Shown piece after piece: positions 9,096-16,899 of a stretch of 33,608 bases of DNA. The translations under genes were made by a program, and so were the position numbers. A model generated the notes under the pieces. It saw nothing but the letters and a program-made list of their open reading frames with translations. It did no database searches and was not told the DNA's origin. Numbering within the stretch: the stretch's first letter is position 1; each line of letters begins with the position of its first letter. Origin of the DNA: Pelagicoccus mobilis (GTDB lineage Bacteria > Verrucomicrobiota > Verrucomicrobiia > Opitutales > Opitutaceae); contig NZ_JAENIL010000062.1 in assembly GCF_016595505.1 (NCBI RefSeq), positions 1-33,608 on the forward strand, written 5' to 3'.

Positions 9096-11060
9096 ATGAA
9101 CGTTCGGAAGATGGCCCTGTTTGCCGCACTGGTCACAAGCGTATCGATATCGGCGAAAACGGTTTTCGTAAGCAAGGATGGCTCTGACAGTAATCCGGGC
9201 ACGATCGATGCTCCTTACGCTAGTATCCAAAAAGCGGTAGATTCTCTAGGGGCGGGAGATGAGTGCTTCATCCGCCAAGGCGTCTATGAGGAAGTGATTG
9301 AAGTCCGGGTATCCGGTGAGGACGGTTCTCCCATCCGAATTGCGGCCTACAGGGACGAACATGTGGTCATTGACGGTACACGCCCATTGAGTTGTGAATG
9401 GAGGCCTTATCGGGATGGAATCTTTGTCGCCAAAATTACTGACCCAGTGGATCAGCTTTTCGATGGGCGTCGTTTACTCACCGAGGCGCGATGGCCCAAT
9501 GCGGATTTCTCCCAGCGTTGGGATCGTTCGACTTGGGCACAGTCGAGCGAAGGCAGTAGAAAGGAGTTTCTGGTTTCCGAGGCGCTAAAGGGGCAGGCGA
9601 TTGATTGGAGGGGGGCGTATGCTGTTCTCAACGTCGGGCAACAGTTTAGGTCGCACATACGGGAGGTGACTGATTTTGACTCGGAGAGTGGGACTCTTGT
9701 CTACGACTCCATACGTCGTCCGGGAAACGGGATTGAGGAGGGTGAAAGCTGGTGGGACGACTACTTCTATTTGTTCGGAAAGTTGGAAGCTTTGGATACG
9801 GCAGGCGAGTGGTTTTATAAGGCCGATGAAGGTAAGCTATACTTCAAGCCGATAGGGGCGCACCCTGCAGATCACAAGTTGAGGGCTCTCGCTTCAGTTC
9901 GCGGATTGCGCTCTCGCGGAACCTCACATGTTCATTTTAGTAAGATACATTTTTTCGCTAGTTATGTTGATGTCGACGATGTCGAAGGCTGGAGGTTAGA
10001 AGAGTGTCACTTTCGCTTTCCTACGCTAGAGCGTATTCCTAAGGGGAAGATTGGAAAGTTTGTTAGCATTTCAGGTAAGAACAATCGGGTTAGTGGATGT
10101 AGCCTGGCCAACAGTCAGTATGGCGGTTTCAAGATTTCTGGGAGCGATAACATTCTTGAGAATTGTGTCGTTCGCGATGTCAATTGGCTCGGAGATATAT
10201 CCTACGCGGGGATCGTTTCTGAAAGCGAAGGTGGCGGGTCTCAGGTGCAAAACTGCACTGTGAGTCGAGTGGGCAACGTAGGTATTCGCTACGCTGGTCA
10301 CGATAATTTAATTGTTGGTAACCATGTATTCGATACCGGAAAACTGTGTAAGGACATATCTGCTATCCATACAGGCGGCGGGCGGGCTTTGGGCAGCGTG
10401 TGCGCTTATAATTGGGTGCACGACTCGTCCTACTTAGGAATTCGTGGGGATGATCAAACGCGTGGACTGACGGTACATCACAATGTGGTTTGGAATACCG
10501 CGTTTCAGGGAGTGATCGTCAAAGGAGATCTCAATCAGGTCTATAACAACACGATCTTCCATCTAACGAAACGAGGTTCATTGGTCATGCCGACGCGACA
10601 AGAGCCAAAGAAATGGTGGACCAAGCATGAGATTCTGGAAGTTCAAAACCGCGATTCAAACTTCCATAACAATGCTGCCGACATAATCGCCTGGAGAAAT
10701 GATCGGAAGGAGCCACGAGGATTTTCGCATAACGTCTTTCTGATCGATACCACGCAAGGAGGCCTCTCCAGTGCCTACAATGAGAAGGAGGGAGGCGAAA
10801 CATTCGTTCGCGATCTTTTGCAGGATCCCGACAATTGGGATTTCCGCCCGCGTGAAGCGAGCCGACTTCACGATTCAGGAACCGAGGTCGACGGCCTGCC
10901 AATCGATGCCTCAGGTAAAGCTACCGATGTAGGTGCTTATGATCGTGATGGGGAATACTGGATACCAGGAGCGACATGGACTGCTGATGACTTGCCGACG
11001 GAGCATCCGCTAGGTAATCAAACAAGGTGGAATATTGGCCCTAGATCTGAGAAGCCTTAG
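9096..11060 (+). CDS. Secreted right-handed parallel beta-helix protein, GH141-like candidate
   Basis: This is a 654-residue exported protein with a signal peptide of about 20 residues. Mature residues begin KTVFVSKDGSDSNPGT and continue to SIQKAVDSLGAGDECFIRQGVY, the classic opening of secreted beta-helix carbohydrate-active proteins. LLTEARWPNAD and the LEALDTAGEWFYKADEGKLY segment precede a long run of beta-helix coils with many Asn/His turns (for example GGFKISGSDNILENCVVRD and GLTVHHNVVWNTAFQG). These features resemble GH141-type or lyase-like helices; GH141 includes alpha-L-fucosidases and is known from fucoidan degraders. The family call is inference. The next gene (11089) is a paralogue with the same layout, 28 bp away, so the two may act on related linkages. 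No catalytic residue can be named with confidence. Confidence 0.8.
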   Translation: MNVRKMALFAALVTSVSISAKTVFVSKDGSDSNPGTIDAPYASIQKAVDSLGAGDECFIRQGVYEEVIEVRVSGEDGSPIRIAAYRDEHVVIDGTRPLSCEWRPYRDGIFVAKITDPVDQLFDGRRLLTEARWPNADFSQRWDRSTWAQSSEGSRKEFLVSEALKGQAIDWRGAYAVLNVGQQFRSHIREVTDFDSESGTLVYDSIRRPGNGIEEGESWWDDYFYLFGKLEALDTAGEWFYKADEGKLYFKPIGAHPADHKLRALASVRGLRSRGTSHVHFSKIHFFASYVDVDDVEGWRLEECHFRFPTLERIPKGKIGKFVSISGKNNRVSGCSLANSQYGGFKISGSDNILENCVVRDVNWLGDISYAGIVSESEGGGSQVQNCTVSRVGNVGIRYAGHDNLIVGNHVFDTGKLCKDISAIHTGGGRALGSVCAYNWVHDSSYLGIRGDDQTRGLTVHHNVVWNTAFQGVIVKGDLNQVYNNTIFHLTKRGSLVMPTRQEPKKWWTKHEILEVQNRDSNFHNNAADIIAWRNDRKEPRGFSHNVFLIDTTQGGLSSAYNEKEGGETFVRDLLQDPDNWDFRPREASRLHDSGTEVDGLPIDASGKATDVGAYDRDGEYWIPGATWTADDLPTEHPLGNQTRWNIGPRSEKP

Positions 11061-11088
11061 TGCGTTTGGGGTGGAACCTTTGGATTGA

Positions 11089-13212
11089 ATGAAAACATAT
11101 ATGCTGAGAGTTCTCCTACTATTTATCGCAGCTGTTCAGGCGGCTTTCGCGACTACCTATTACGTTTCTCCGGACGGGGACGACCGTAACGCTGGAACGA
11201 GTGAGGAAGAGCCGTTTCGGGTGGTTCAACGTGCGGTGAACGAGATGAACGCTGGCGATACCTTGGTGGTTCTGGACGGAGTGTATTCTGGCCGTTTAAA
11301 TCTTAAGTCGGGCATCACTATCGAGGCGAAGACTCCTCGTAAGGTTTTCTTTAGCGGGCTTGAGCATCTGAACTCCCGTTTCGAGAAGTACGCTGAGGGT
11401 ATTTTCAGGGCTAAGTTCAATGGGCAGCCGAAGCAGGTGCTTTACAACGATCAGCCTCTGGCATGGGCATGTTGGCCCAATCTGCGATGGGCGGAGAATT
11501 GGGTTCGGGAAAAGAAATGGGCTGCTGCTGGCGACGGGACCGGCCCGGGTGTTTTAACTTCCGAGGCGTTCGAGGAAATCGCTGGCCTGAATCTTGCAGG
11601 CGCGTATTGTTTCATCCGATACGGGAAGGGAAATAGCTGTTACAGTCGAACTGTTGAGTCGTTTGATGGGCGCACATTAGTTTGGAACGACGACGATTTC
11701 TATGAGCAGAAGTTCACCGGCGAGGATGGTCGCAGAGGTTCTGAAGATGCGTTACGCACGTTGAAGGAAAGCCATGTCTGGCATCCTAATAAATCGAAGT
11801 TCTTTCTCGCAGGCGCTCTAGACCTTTTGGATGCCCCGGGAGAATGGTTTGTAGAGGACGGGTACTTGTATTTGTATTCTCCCGACGGAACAAATCCGAA
11901 TGATGCTGTGATTCTCACGAAAGCGTACGATTTCTGCATCGATCAAGATGAGGGGCTCAATGACGTGATCCTTGATGGAATTGATTTCCTAGGATGTTCT
12001 GTACGTTTAAGCTCTAATGCAAATGCCGGCATCGCCTTTAAGAACGTGCACTTCAGCTATATTGGAGCGGAGCTCTTGTACGTGGATCGCGTTAAGGGTG
12101 GGGAGATTGATAAGCCGATTGAGGTTGCTGGCTCAAATATAAGCATCGAGCGATGCTTGTTTGCTGGGGGACAAAATTCCGCTCTGAAGCTGACGGGATC
12201 GGATATCACCGTGGAGAATTGCGTGTTTCTGGAGAACAATCGCCATGCGAATTTCGAAAGCGCTCCACTGTATCTGGAAGCGAGAGGAACGTTTCAACTG
12301 AACAGGAACACTTTTTTCAATAACTGCTCTGACGCGGTTAAAATTCGAGCGAAAATTGAGGAAATGGATACGGTGCCGGTAGTGTCGTACAACAACATAT
12401 TTAACGCGGGGATTTTCAATAGCGACGTCTCAGGTGTGTACATGCCGATTCAGTCTCAGCATTTTACCGAGTTCCATCATAATTGGATGCATAACGTGCA
12501 CGGGAACGCGCTGCGATTGGATTTAGGGGGCAAAGAATTAACGATTCACCACAATGTCTTTTGGGCTTCCAAGCGAGGTTTGAACATAGAGGGCTACGGG
12601 CAGTTCAATATCTATAACAACACCTCTGTGCATAACGAGGTTGCTGACGCGTTGACTCGGAATGTTCTCAATCACGTTGGGATGAGTGATGCTAGTTTGG
12701 ATACGACTTTCCCTCCTATTGATGATTGGAATGTGCTTAATAACTTGATCGAGAAACTTGAAGATCGGGTTGGACCACGGGAGAAGAAGGAACTCGCCAA
12801 GCAACTAAAGGCAAAGCGGGTTCACCCCGAGCGTGCTGCGATGCGTTCTGCCGCTATCCCGATAGTAGATAGAGGTTCGATACAGGGGAACCTAACGGGT
12901 GAGAGAAGGGATCTGTTTACTGGCGGGGAGCTTTCGGAACTGAATCTTGTGCCGTCTGATTTAGGGATTAGGGGAGGGGCTACTCAGAGTGAGGCCCTTG
13001 AGATTCAAGGTGTTGCAGCTCTGGACTCCTTTCGCGGCGCGTACGATGTTGGAAGCGATTATTGGTATCCGGGAAGTGATTGGATGCCCTATGGTTTGCC
13101 GGTGCTCAAGACGATGGCGGAGTCAGAACGCTTCGCCAAAAAGTACAGGACCAAGTCGATTGTTCCAAATATTAACGTGAAGAATTTGCCTTTGGGGCGG
13201 TTGGATGATTAG
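11089..13212 (+). CDS. Secreted right-handed parallel beta-helix protein, paralogue of the upstream gene
   Basis: This 707-residue exported protein has a signal peptide ending near AFA before TTYYVSPDGDDRNAGT. It shares with the gene at 9096 the opening DGxDxNxGT, the GDTLVVLDGVY segment, an xWPN motif (LAWACWPNLRW) and LLDAPGEWFVEDGYLYLYSPDG. Beta-helix coils with repeated Asn turns follow (SALKLTGSDITVENCVFLENN, LTIHHNVFWASKRGLNI). The C-terminal segment ends in YDVGSDYWYPGSDWMP, matching YDRDGEYWIPGATWT of the neighbour. The pair looks like an old tandem duplication that diverged in the middle part. A glycoside hydrolase (GH141-like) or lyase role on a fucosylated glycan is inferred from fold and context only. 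Confidence 0.8.
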   Translation: MKTYMLRVLLLFIAAVQAAFATTYYVSPDGDDRNAGTSEEEPFRVVQRAVNEMNAGDTLVVLDGVYSGRLNLKSGITIEAKTPRKVFFSGLEHLNSRFEKYAEGIFRAKFNGQPKQVLYNDQPLAWACWPNLRWAENWVREKKWAAAGDGTGPGVLTSEAFEEIAGLNLAGAYCFIRYGKGNSCYSRTVESFDGRTLVWNDDDFYEQKFTGEDGRRGSEDALRTLKESHVWHPNKSKFFLAGALDLLDAPGEWFVEDGYLYLYSPDGTNPNDAVILTKAYDFCIDQDEGLNDVILDGIDFLGCSVRLSSNANAGIAFKNVHFSYIGAELLYVDRVKGGEIDKPIEVAGSNISIERCLFAGGQNSALKLTGSDITVENCVFLENNRHANFESAPLYLEARGTFQLNRNTFFNNCSDAVKIRAKIEEMDTVPVVSYNNIFNAGIFNSDVSGVYMPIQSQHFTEFHHNWMHNVHGNALRLDLGGKELTIHHNVFWASKRGLNIEGYGQFNIYNNTSVHNEVADALTRNVLNHVGMSDASLDTTFPPIDDWNVLNNLIEKLEDRVGPREKKELAKQLKAKRVHPERAAMRSAAIPIVDRGSIQGNLTGERRDLFTGGELSELNLVPSDLGIRGGATQSEALEIQGVAALDSFRGAYDVGSDYWYPGSDWMPYGLPVLKTMAESERFAKKYRTKSIVPNINVKNLPLGRLDD

Positions 13213-13254
13213 GAGTGGACCTCTCTCTCTTAAATCCTGAATGTAAGTGAAATC

Positions 13255-14682
13255 ATGAGAATGTTTTTGATCGCCTTCGTTGTAGCTGTGTTGAGCGTTT
13301 GCGGAATACATGCGGCATCTCAGAAGCCAAACATCGTATTTATCTTGGCGGACGACATGAACCGCGATTCGTGGGGCGCGTACGGAAGCGTTGACTGTAA
13401 GACGCCAAATATCGACCGAATCGCTAGCGAGGGTGTCCGTTTTGAGCGGGCCTATTCTTCGGTAGCAATGTGCGCTCCGTATCGGCAGGAATTATACAGT
13501 GGGCGGTCGCCGTGGCGAACCGGTACGCTTCCGAATCATTCAAAGTCCAAAGCGGGTACGAAGAGTATTCCTCACTATTTGAAGCCTTTGGGTTATCGGG
13601 TCGCTCTGGTCGGCAAGAGCCATGTAGGGCCTAAGGATGCTTATCCTTTCGAGTATTTCCCGGGGGATAAGAGCAAGGCAGTCGATCCGAACCCTGCGTG
13701 TATTCAACGTTCAATGGAGTTTGTGGATTCTTGCCTCCAAGAGGAAAAGCCGTTTTGCCTCTTTATCGCATCCAACGATTCGCACGCACCATTTACTACA
13801 GGTGATCGTTCTGTCTATGACGCGGATGCTTTGACGATTCCTCCTTATTGGGTGGATACGCCTGAGTTGCGGGCGGAGCTTGTGAAGTACTACGCGGAAG
13901 TCTCGAACTTCGATAAGCTAGTTGGGCAGATGCGTAAGGAACTGGAGGATCGTGGGCTTTGGGAGAATACGATCTTCATGGTGTGCAGCGAGCAGGGGAC
14001 GCAGCTGCCGTTTGCCAAGTGGACCTGCTACGACAATGGCTTGCATAGCGGCTTGGTTGCTCATTGGGCAGGCATGACTCAAGCGGGATCCGTGGCAGAG
14101 GAATTGGTATCCACTGCTGATGTTACGCCTACCTTGGTGGAAGCTGCTGGCGGTAGGCTGAAGCCCGGCGATTGCGACGGGAAGAGTTTTCTGGGGATGC
14201 TGAAGGGCAAGGAGCAAACCCTGCACTCGTACGTTTATGGGGCGTTCTCCAACTGCAATATCATCGGAAGTCGAGAGCGGATCTTTCCGATTCGGGTGAT
14301 TCGCAGCAAGTCCTTCTCGTTGATCTACAATCCTAACTATCGTAAGCAGACGTCAAATACGACGCTTGACGATGCGTTGGCGATGGTCTCGGGCGAACCG
14401 ATCAAGAAGCCGGGGGTGGCGTCCTCTTGGGTGGATGTAGCGAAGGAAGATGCGTTTGCTGAAACCCTGGTGCGCAAGCTACACCATCGCCCGGAGTATG
14501 AACTCTATCATCTGGAGAAAGATCCATATGAATTGAAAAACGAGATCAATAATCCGGAGTATCGGGAAGTAGCTAGAGTCATGAAGAAACAACTACGTTC
14601 CAAACTCGCAGAATTGGGCGATGCGGATCCGATCGAGACAGAAAAGTCGCTGGTAAGCGTTAAGAAGGAAAAGAAGAAATAG
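13255..14682 (+). CDS. Type I (S1) sulfatase, motif CAPYR, SEQG subtype
   Basis: This exported sulfatase of 475 residues has the signal peptide MRMFLIAFVVAVLSVCGIHA. The N-terminal metal site is ILADDMNRDS and the formylglycine site is C73 in CAPYR, so the CxPxR core is kept although Tyr replaces the usual small residue. The catalytic lysine and histidine sit in GKSHVG. The late metal motif reads CSEQGTQLPFAKWTCYDNG instead of the usual SDHG or TDNG, a variant I associate with an N-sulfoglucosamine-sulfohydrolase-like branch of S1, stated from memory. The C-terminus is lysine-rich. It closes the 2939-14682 unit and is followed directly by the sulfatase remnant at 14691. The substrate is not known. 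Confidence 0.93.
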   Translation: MRMFLIAFVVAVLSVCGIHAASQKPNIVFILADDMNRDSWGAYGSVDCKTPNIDRIASEGVRFERAYSSVAMCAPYRQELYSGRSPWRTGTLPNHSKSKAGTKSIPHYLKPLGYRVALVGKSHVGPKDAYPFEYFPGDKSKAVDPNPACIQRSMEFVDSCLQEEKPFCLFIASNDSHAPFTTGDRSVYDADALTIPPYWVDTPELRAELVKYYAEVSNFDKLVGQMRKELEDRGLWENTIFMVCSEQGTQLPFAKWTCYDNGLHSGLVAHWAGMTQAGSVAEELVSTADVTPTLVEAAGGRLKPGDCDGKSFLGMLKGKEQTLHSYVYGAFSNCNIIGSRERIFPIRVIRSKSFSLIYNPNYRKQTSNTTLDDALAMVSGEPIKKPGVASSWVDVAKEDAFAETLVRKLHHRPEYELYHLEKDPYELKNEINNPEYREVARVMKKQLRSKLAELGDADPIETEKSLVSVKKEKKK

Positions 14683-14690
14683 AGAAGGTC

Positions 14691-14837
14691 CTTTCTGTTT
14701 CTTTCGTATTCGCAGTTGTTGGGGCTAAGCTTGTTTTTTCGGCACCTTCGGAAGTGGCTTTAGTGGAACACTCGCGTACCCCGAACGCGGTGCTCATCAT
14801 GGCAGATAATGTTCGCTGGGAACCTTTCGTAAGTTGA
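14691..14837 (+). pseudogene. Probable decayed 5' fragment of a sulfatase gene
   Basis: The gap between the sulfatase ending at 14682 and the convergent PHP gene contains an open frame with no start codon that ends with TGA at 14835. Its translation gives a signal-peptide-like stretch, SVSFVFAVVGAKLVFSAP, then SRTPNAVLIMADNVRWE. This matches the universal S1 sulfatase opening (RPNxxLIxADDxxxGD), with the second metal-binding Asp changed to Asn. The frame stops about 12 codons later, long before any formylglycine site. I read it as the relic of a third sulfatase of this operon removed by deletion. The similarity covers only about 16 residues, so chance cannot be excluded without a search. Confidence 0.5.
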
Positions 14838-14880
14838 GTGCTTGGGCTCGGAGCCATCTCCCGAACCGGAAGCAGGAAAA

Positions 14881-16092
14881 CTAGGGATTCGGTTTGCTGG
14901 GGAGGCTTGTTACTGTGCTCTCTAGCGTTAGAGTCGCGGTTTGGTTAGGCGCTGTGTAGGCGTTAAGGACTTCGAATTCGAGAGAGATAGATTCGACTTT
15001 GGTGCCTGTGCGCACTTGCAGTGTTTGTGAGCTATGCTGCGGCACGGTGAATACAGCGGTTCGCTCGTGAAGTCCATAGGGGCTGAGATTGCGTAGCTGA
15101 AAATCGCAATCGGAGGTATTCACAATCGTCACAGCCAGAATTTCGCTATAACGGTATGTGGCTCCTTTTATAGAAAGCGATGCTTCAAGAAGTGGATACA
15201 GGTGAGCGTCGCGCCCAATTAGAGAGTTCTTGAACCAAACTACCGTTCGTCGATCGAAGAGAGCTTCCTTGAGAGAGTCGGTGGATTTTTCGTTTGCGAA
15301 GACGAGTGTTACAGGGCGGTGACCTCCCTTGTGCGGTTCGTAATCCCAATCGATTAGATCGTGTACGTCCGAAGCTCCTATGAGCGTGAGGTTGTTGTCG
15401 AGCGCGATTTGAAAGGCGTCTTCGGAATAGTGTTTACCGTTGGCAATTTCAATCCCGTGTAACAGCCCCGCTTCGATATTGCGTTTGTGAAAGTCCGATA
15501 CTTCTGGAATCCCGTTTGGATAATCCGTCCTCCACCATGCGTGGTTCCAGAACAGAAACGCTCCTTGTTCGTTGGCCGCGTCCACCGCGTTTTGCGGGGG
15601 CCAAGCTTTGGCTTGCGAGCTAAACTCGTTTGGTGTGTAGGAGGCTTCAGTTTCAGGTACCGAAAGCAACTTGTTCGCATCCTGTATGAAAAGAGCGTTC
15701 ATGTGGCTTGCGGGTAGACTTCGCGTTATTTCAGCCCCTGGGATGACCAATAGGTTTGAGTATTTTGCGGAGCTTGCCGCTTCTTCGTAGGACTTGTTCC
15801 GATCTGGATGCGGGATGTCATTAATGTGTGGCTGATACTCGAGGTGTTCGGTTATCGCGATAGCATCCAGTCCGTCGCGTATGGCTTCGCTGATTCGGAT
15901 TCGTGGCCAGACATGTCCGTCGGAAAAAACGGAGTGGGTGTGCGGATCGAGAACGAGCGTCTTGTGATGAGCTGTATCGGGAAAGTCGATTTTACGGGCT
16001 TCATCTGGAGCATGCTTGGAGGCGGAGCCGTGCCCGAAGCTCAGTTGGCCTATGAAGATTGAAATCGTAACGCTGGAGAGGAGTCGTATCAT
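14881..16092 (-). CDS. Exported PHP-domain metal-dependent phosphoesterase-like protein
   Basis: This 403-residue protein has an N-terminal signal peptide (MIRLLSSVTISIFIGQLSFG) and a PHP (polymerase and histidinol phosphatase) fold. PHP motif I is DPHTHSVFSDG with H51 and H53, motif II is ITEHLEY (E82, H83), motif III is IPGAEIT (E121), then WNHAWW and motif IV GASDVHD. All expected metal ligands are visible, so the protein should be active. About 100 C-terminal residues form a separate beta-rich domain. Relatives include periplasmic phosphodiesterases (Sb-PDE type) of marine bacteria, stated from memory. It is codirectional with the kinase/regulator pair upstream (133-bp gap) and convergent with the sulfatase operon. 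A role in cleaving phosphodiesters or another ester on the glycan is possible; the substrate is unknown. Confidence 0.88.
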   Translation of the reverse strand: MIRLLSSVTISIFIGQLSFGHGSASKHAPDEARKIDFPDTAHHKTLVLDPHTHSVFSDGHVWPRIRISEAIRDGLDAIAITEHLEYQPHINDIPHPDRNKSYEEAASSAKYSNLLVIPGAEITRSLPASHMNALFIQDANKLLSVPETEASYTPNEFSSQAKAWPPQNAVDAANEQGAFLFWNHAWWRTDYPNGIPEVSDFHKRNIEAGLLHGIEIANGKHYSEDAFQIALDNNLTLIGASDVHDLIDWDYEPHKGGHRPVTLVFANEKSTDSLKEALFDRRTVVWFKNSLIGRDAHLYPLLEASLSIKGATYRYSEILAVTIVNTSDCDFQLRNLSPYGLHERTAVFTVPQHSSQTLQVRTGTKVESISLEFEVLNAYTAPNQTATLTLESTVTSLPSKPNP

Positions 16093-16225
16093 GAAATTGG
16101 GGTTTAGATGTTGGGGAGGGGCCGCCTTAACTTCAAGGGAGGGATGTCATGAAGGTATATGTCGAAAGAAGTCCTATTCGACGAGCGTAAACCATGGAGC
16201 TGCGTATCGCCCAGTTCTCTTTCGC

Positions 16226-16891
16226 TTAGTCTTCCGTTGGCAGAATTCCTTTGCGGTAGGCTTTGCCGACGGCGGCGGGGGCGTTGGCGACGTTGAGCTT
16301 TTCGTAGATGTGGTTGACGTGGGTGACGACCGTGCTGACGCTGATGTCGAGCTGACTGGCGATTTCCTTTTTTTGTTGGCCGGTTGCCAGCAAGCTTAGG
16401 ATTTCCAATTCCCGTTTGGAGAGCTGGACCGCGGGGTGCGGTTGGCGTGACGCGGTTTTCAGGGTCTTCAGAATGTAGTTTGCTATGTCGGAGTCGATCG
16501 GCGCTCCACCGTCCATCATGCTTCGAATTCCTTCCGTTATGCGGGCTACGGTGGAGGACTTCAAAAGGTAGCCGCCGGCGCCGCGGTGAATGGCTTCGAG
16601 CACATCGGCCTCCCTGTCGGATTGGGTAAGGACGATGATTTTGGCATTCGGAGTCGTGGAGGTGAAGAAGGGGATCGCTTCGATGCCGGAAATGCCTGGC
16701 AGATTCAGGTCGAGCAGAATGACGTCTGGCTTTGGGTGACGAGCAGGGTCCTCCAGACTGCGCAGGGCGGCTTCTGCGGTCCCGAATTCGCCGACGAGCT
16801 CGAGGTCGGTTTCCTTGCTGAGGGCGATCTCGATCACGTCGCGATATTCTGGGTGGTCTTCCACCAACATGATACGTATGCGTTTTTTCAT
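16226..16891 (-). CDS. NarL/LuxR-family response regulator (system 2)
   Basis: This 221-residue response regulator has a receiver domain (LVEDH near residue 10, phospho-acceptor D61 in ILLDLNLPGISG, IIVLTQSD, GYLLKSS) and a C-terminal LuxR helix-turn-helix (LSKRELEILSLLATGQQKKEIASQLDISVSTVVTHV). It starts 8 bp after the kinase stop and is its cognate partner. It is closely related to the regulator at 55-735, including the shared GTAE.ALR segment and the terminal GILP motif, so the two systems arose by duplication. The recognition helices differ (ISTTTVAYHVRNIYDKL against ISVSTVVTHVNHIYEKL), so promoter specificity may be partly separate. It likely acts on the divergent 19159 operon or on the whole locus (inference). 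Confidence 0.95.
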   Translation of the reverse strand: MKKRIRIMLVEDHPEYRDVIEIALSKETDLELVGEFGTAEAALRSLEDPARHPKPDVILLDLNLPGISGIEAIPFFTSTTPNAKIIVLTQSDREADVLEAIHRGAGGYLLKSSTVARITEGIRSMMDGGAPIDSDIANYILKTLKTASRQPHPAVQLSKRELEILSLLATGQQKKEIASQLDISVSTVVTHVNHIYEKLNVANAPAAVGKAYRKGILPTED

Positions 16892-16899
16892 GACAAGAT

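Noticed and set aside
10585-10902. 105-codon minus-strand frame within the first beta-helix gene
   Set aside because: It overlaps continuous beta-helix coding sequence and its translation resembles nothing recognisable.
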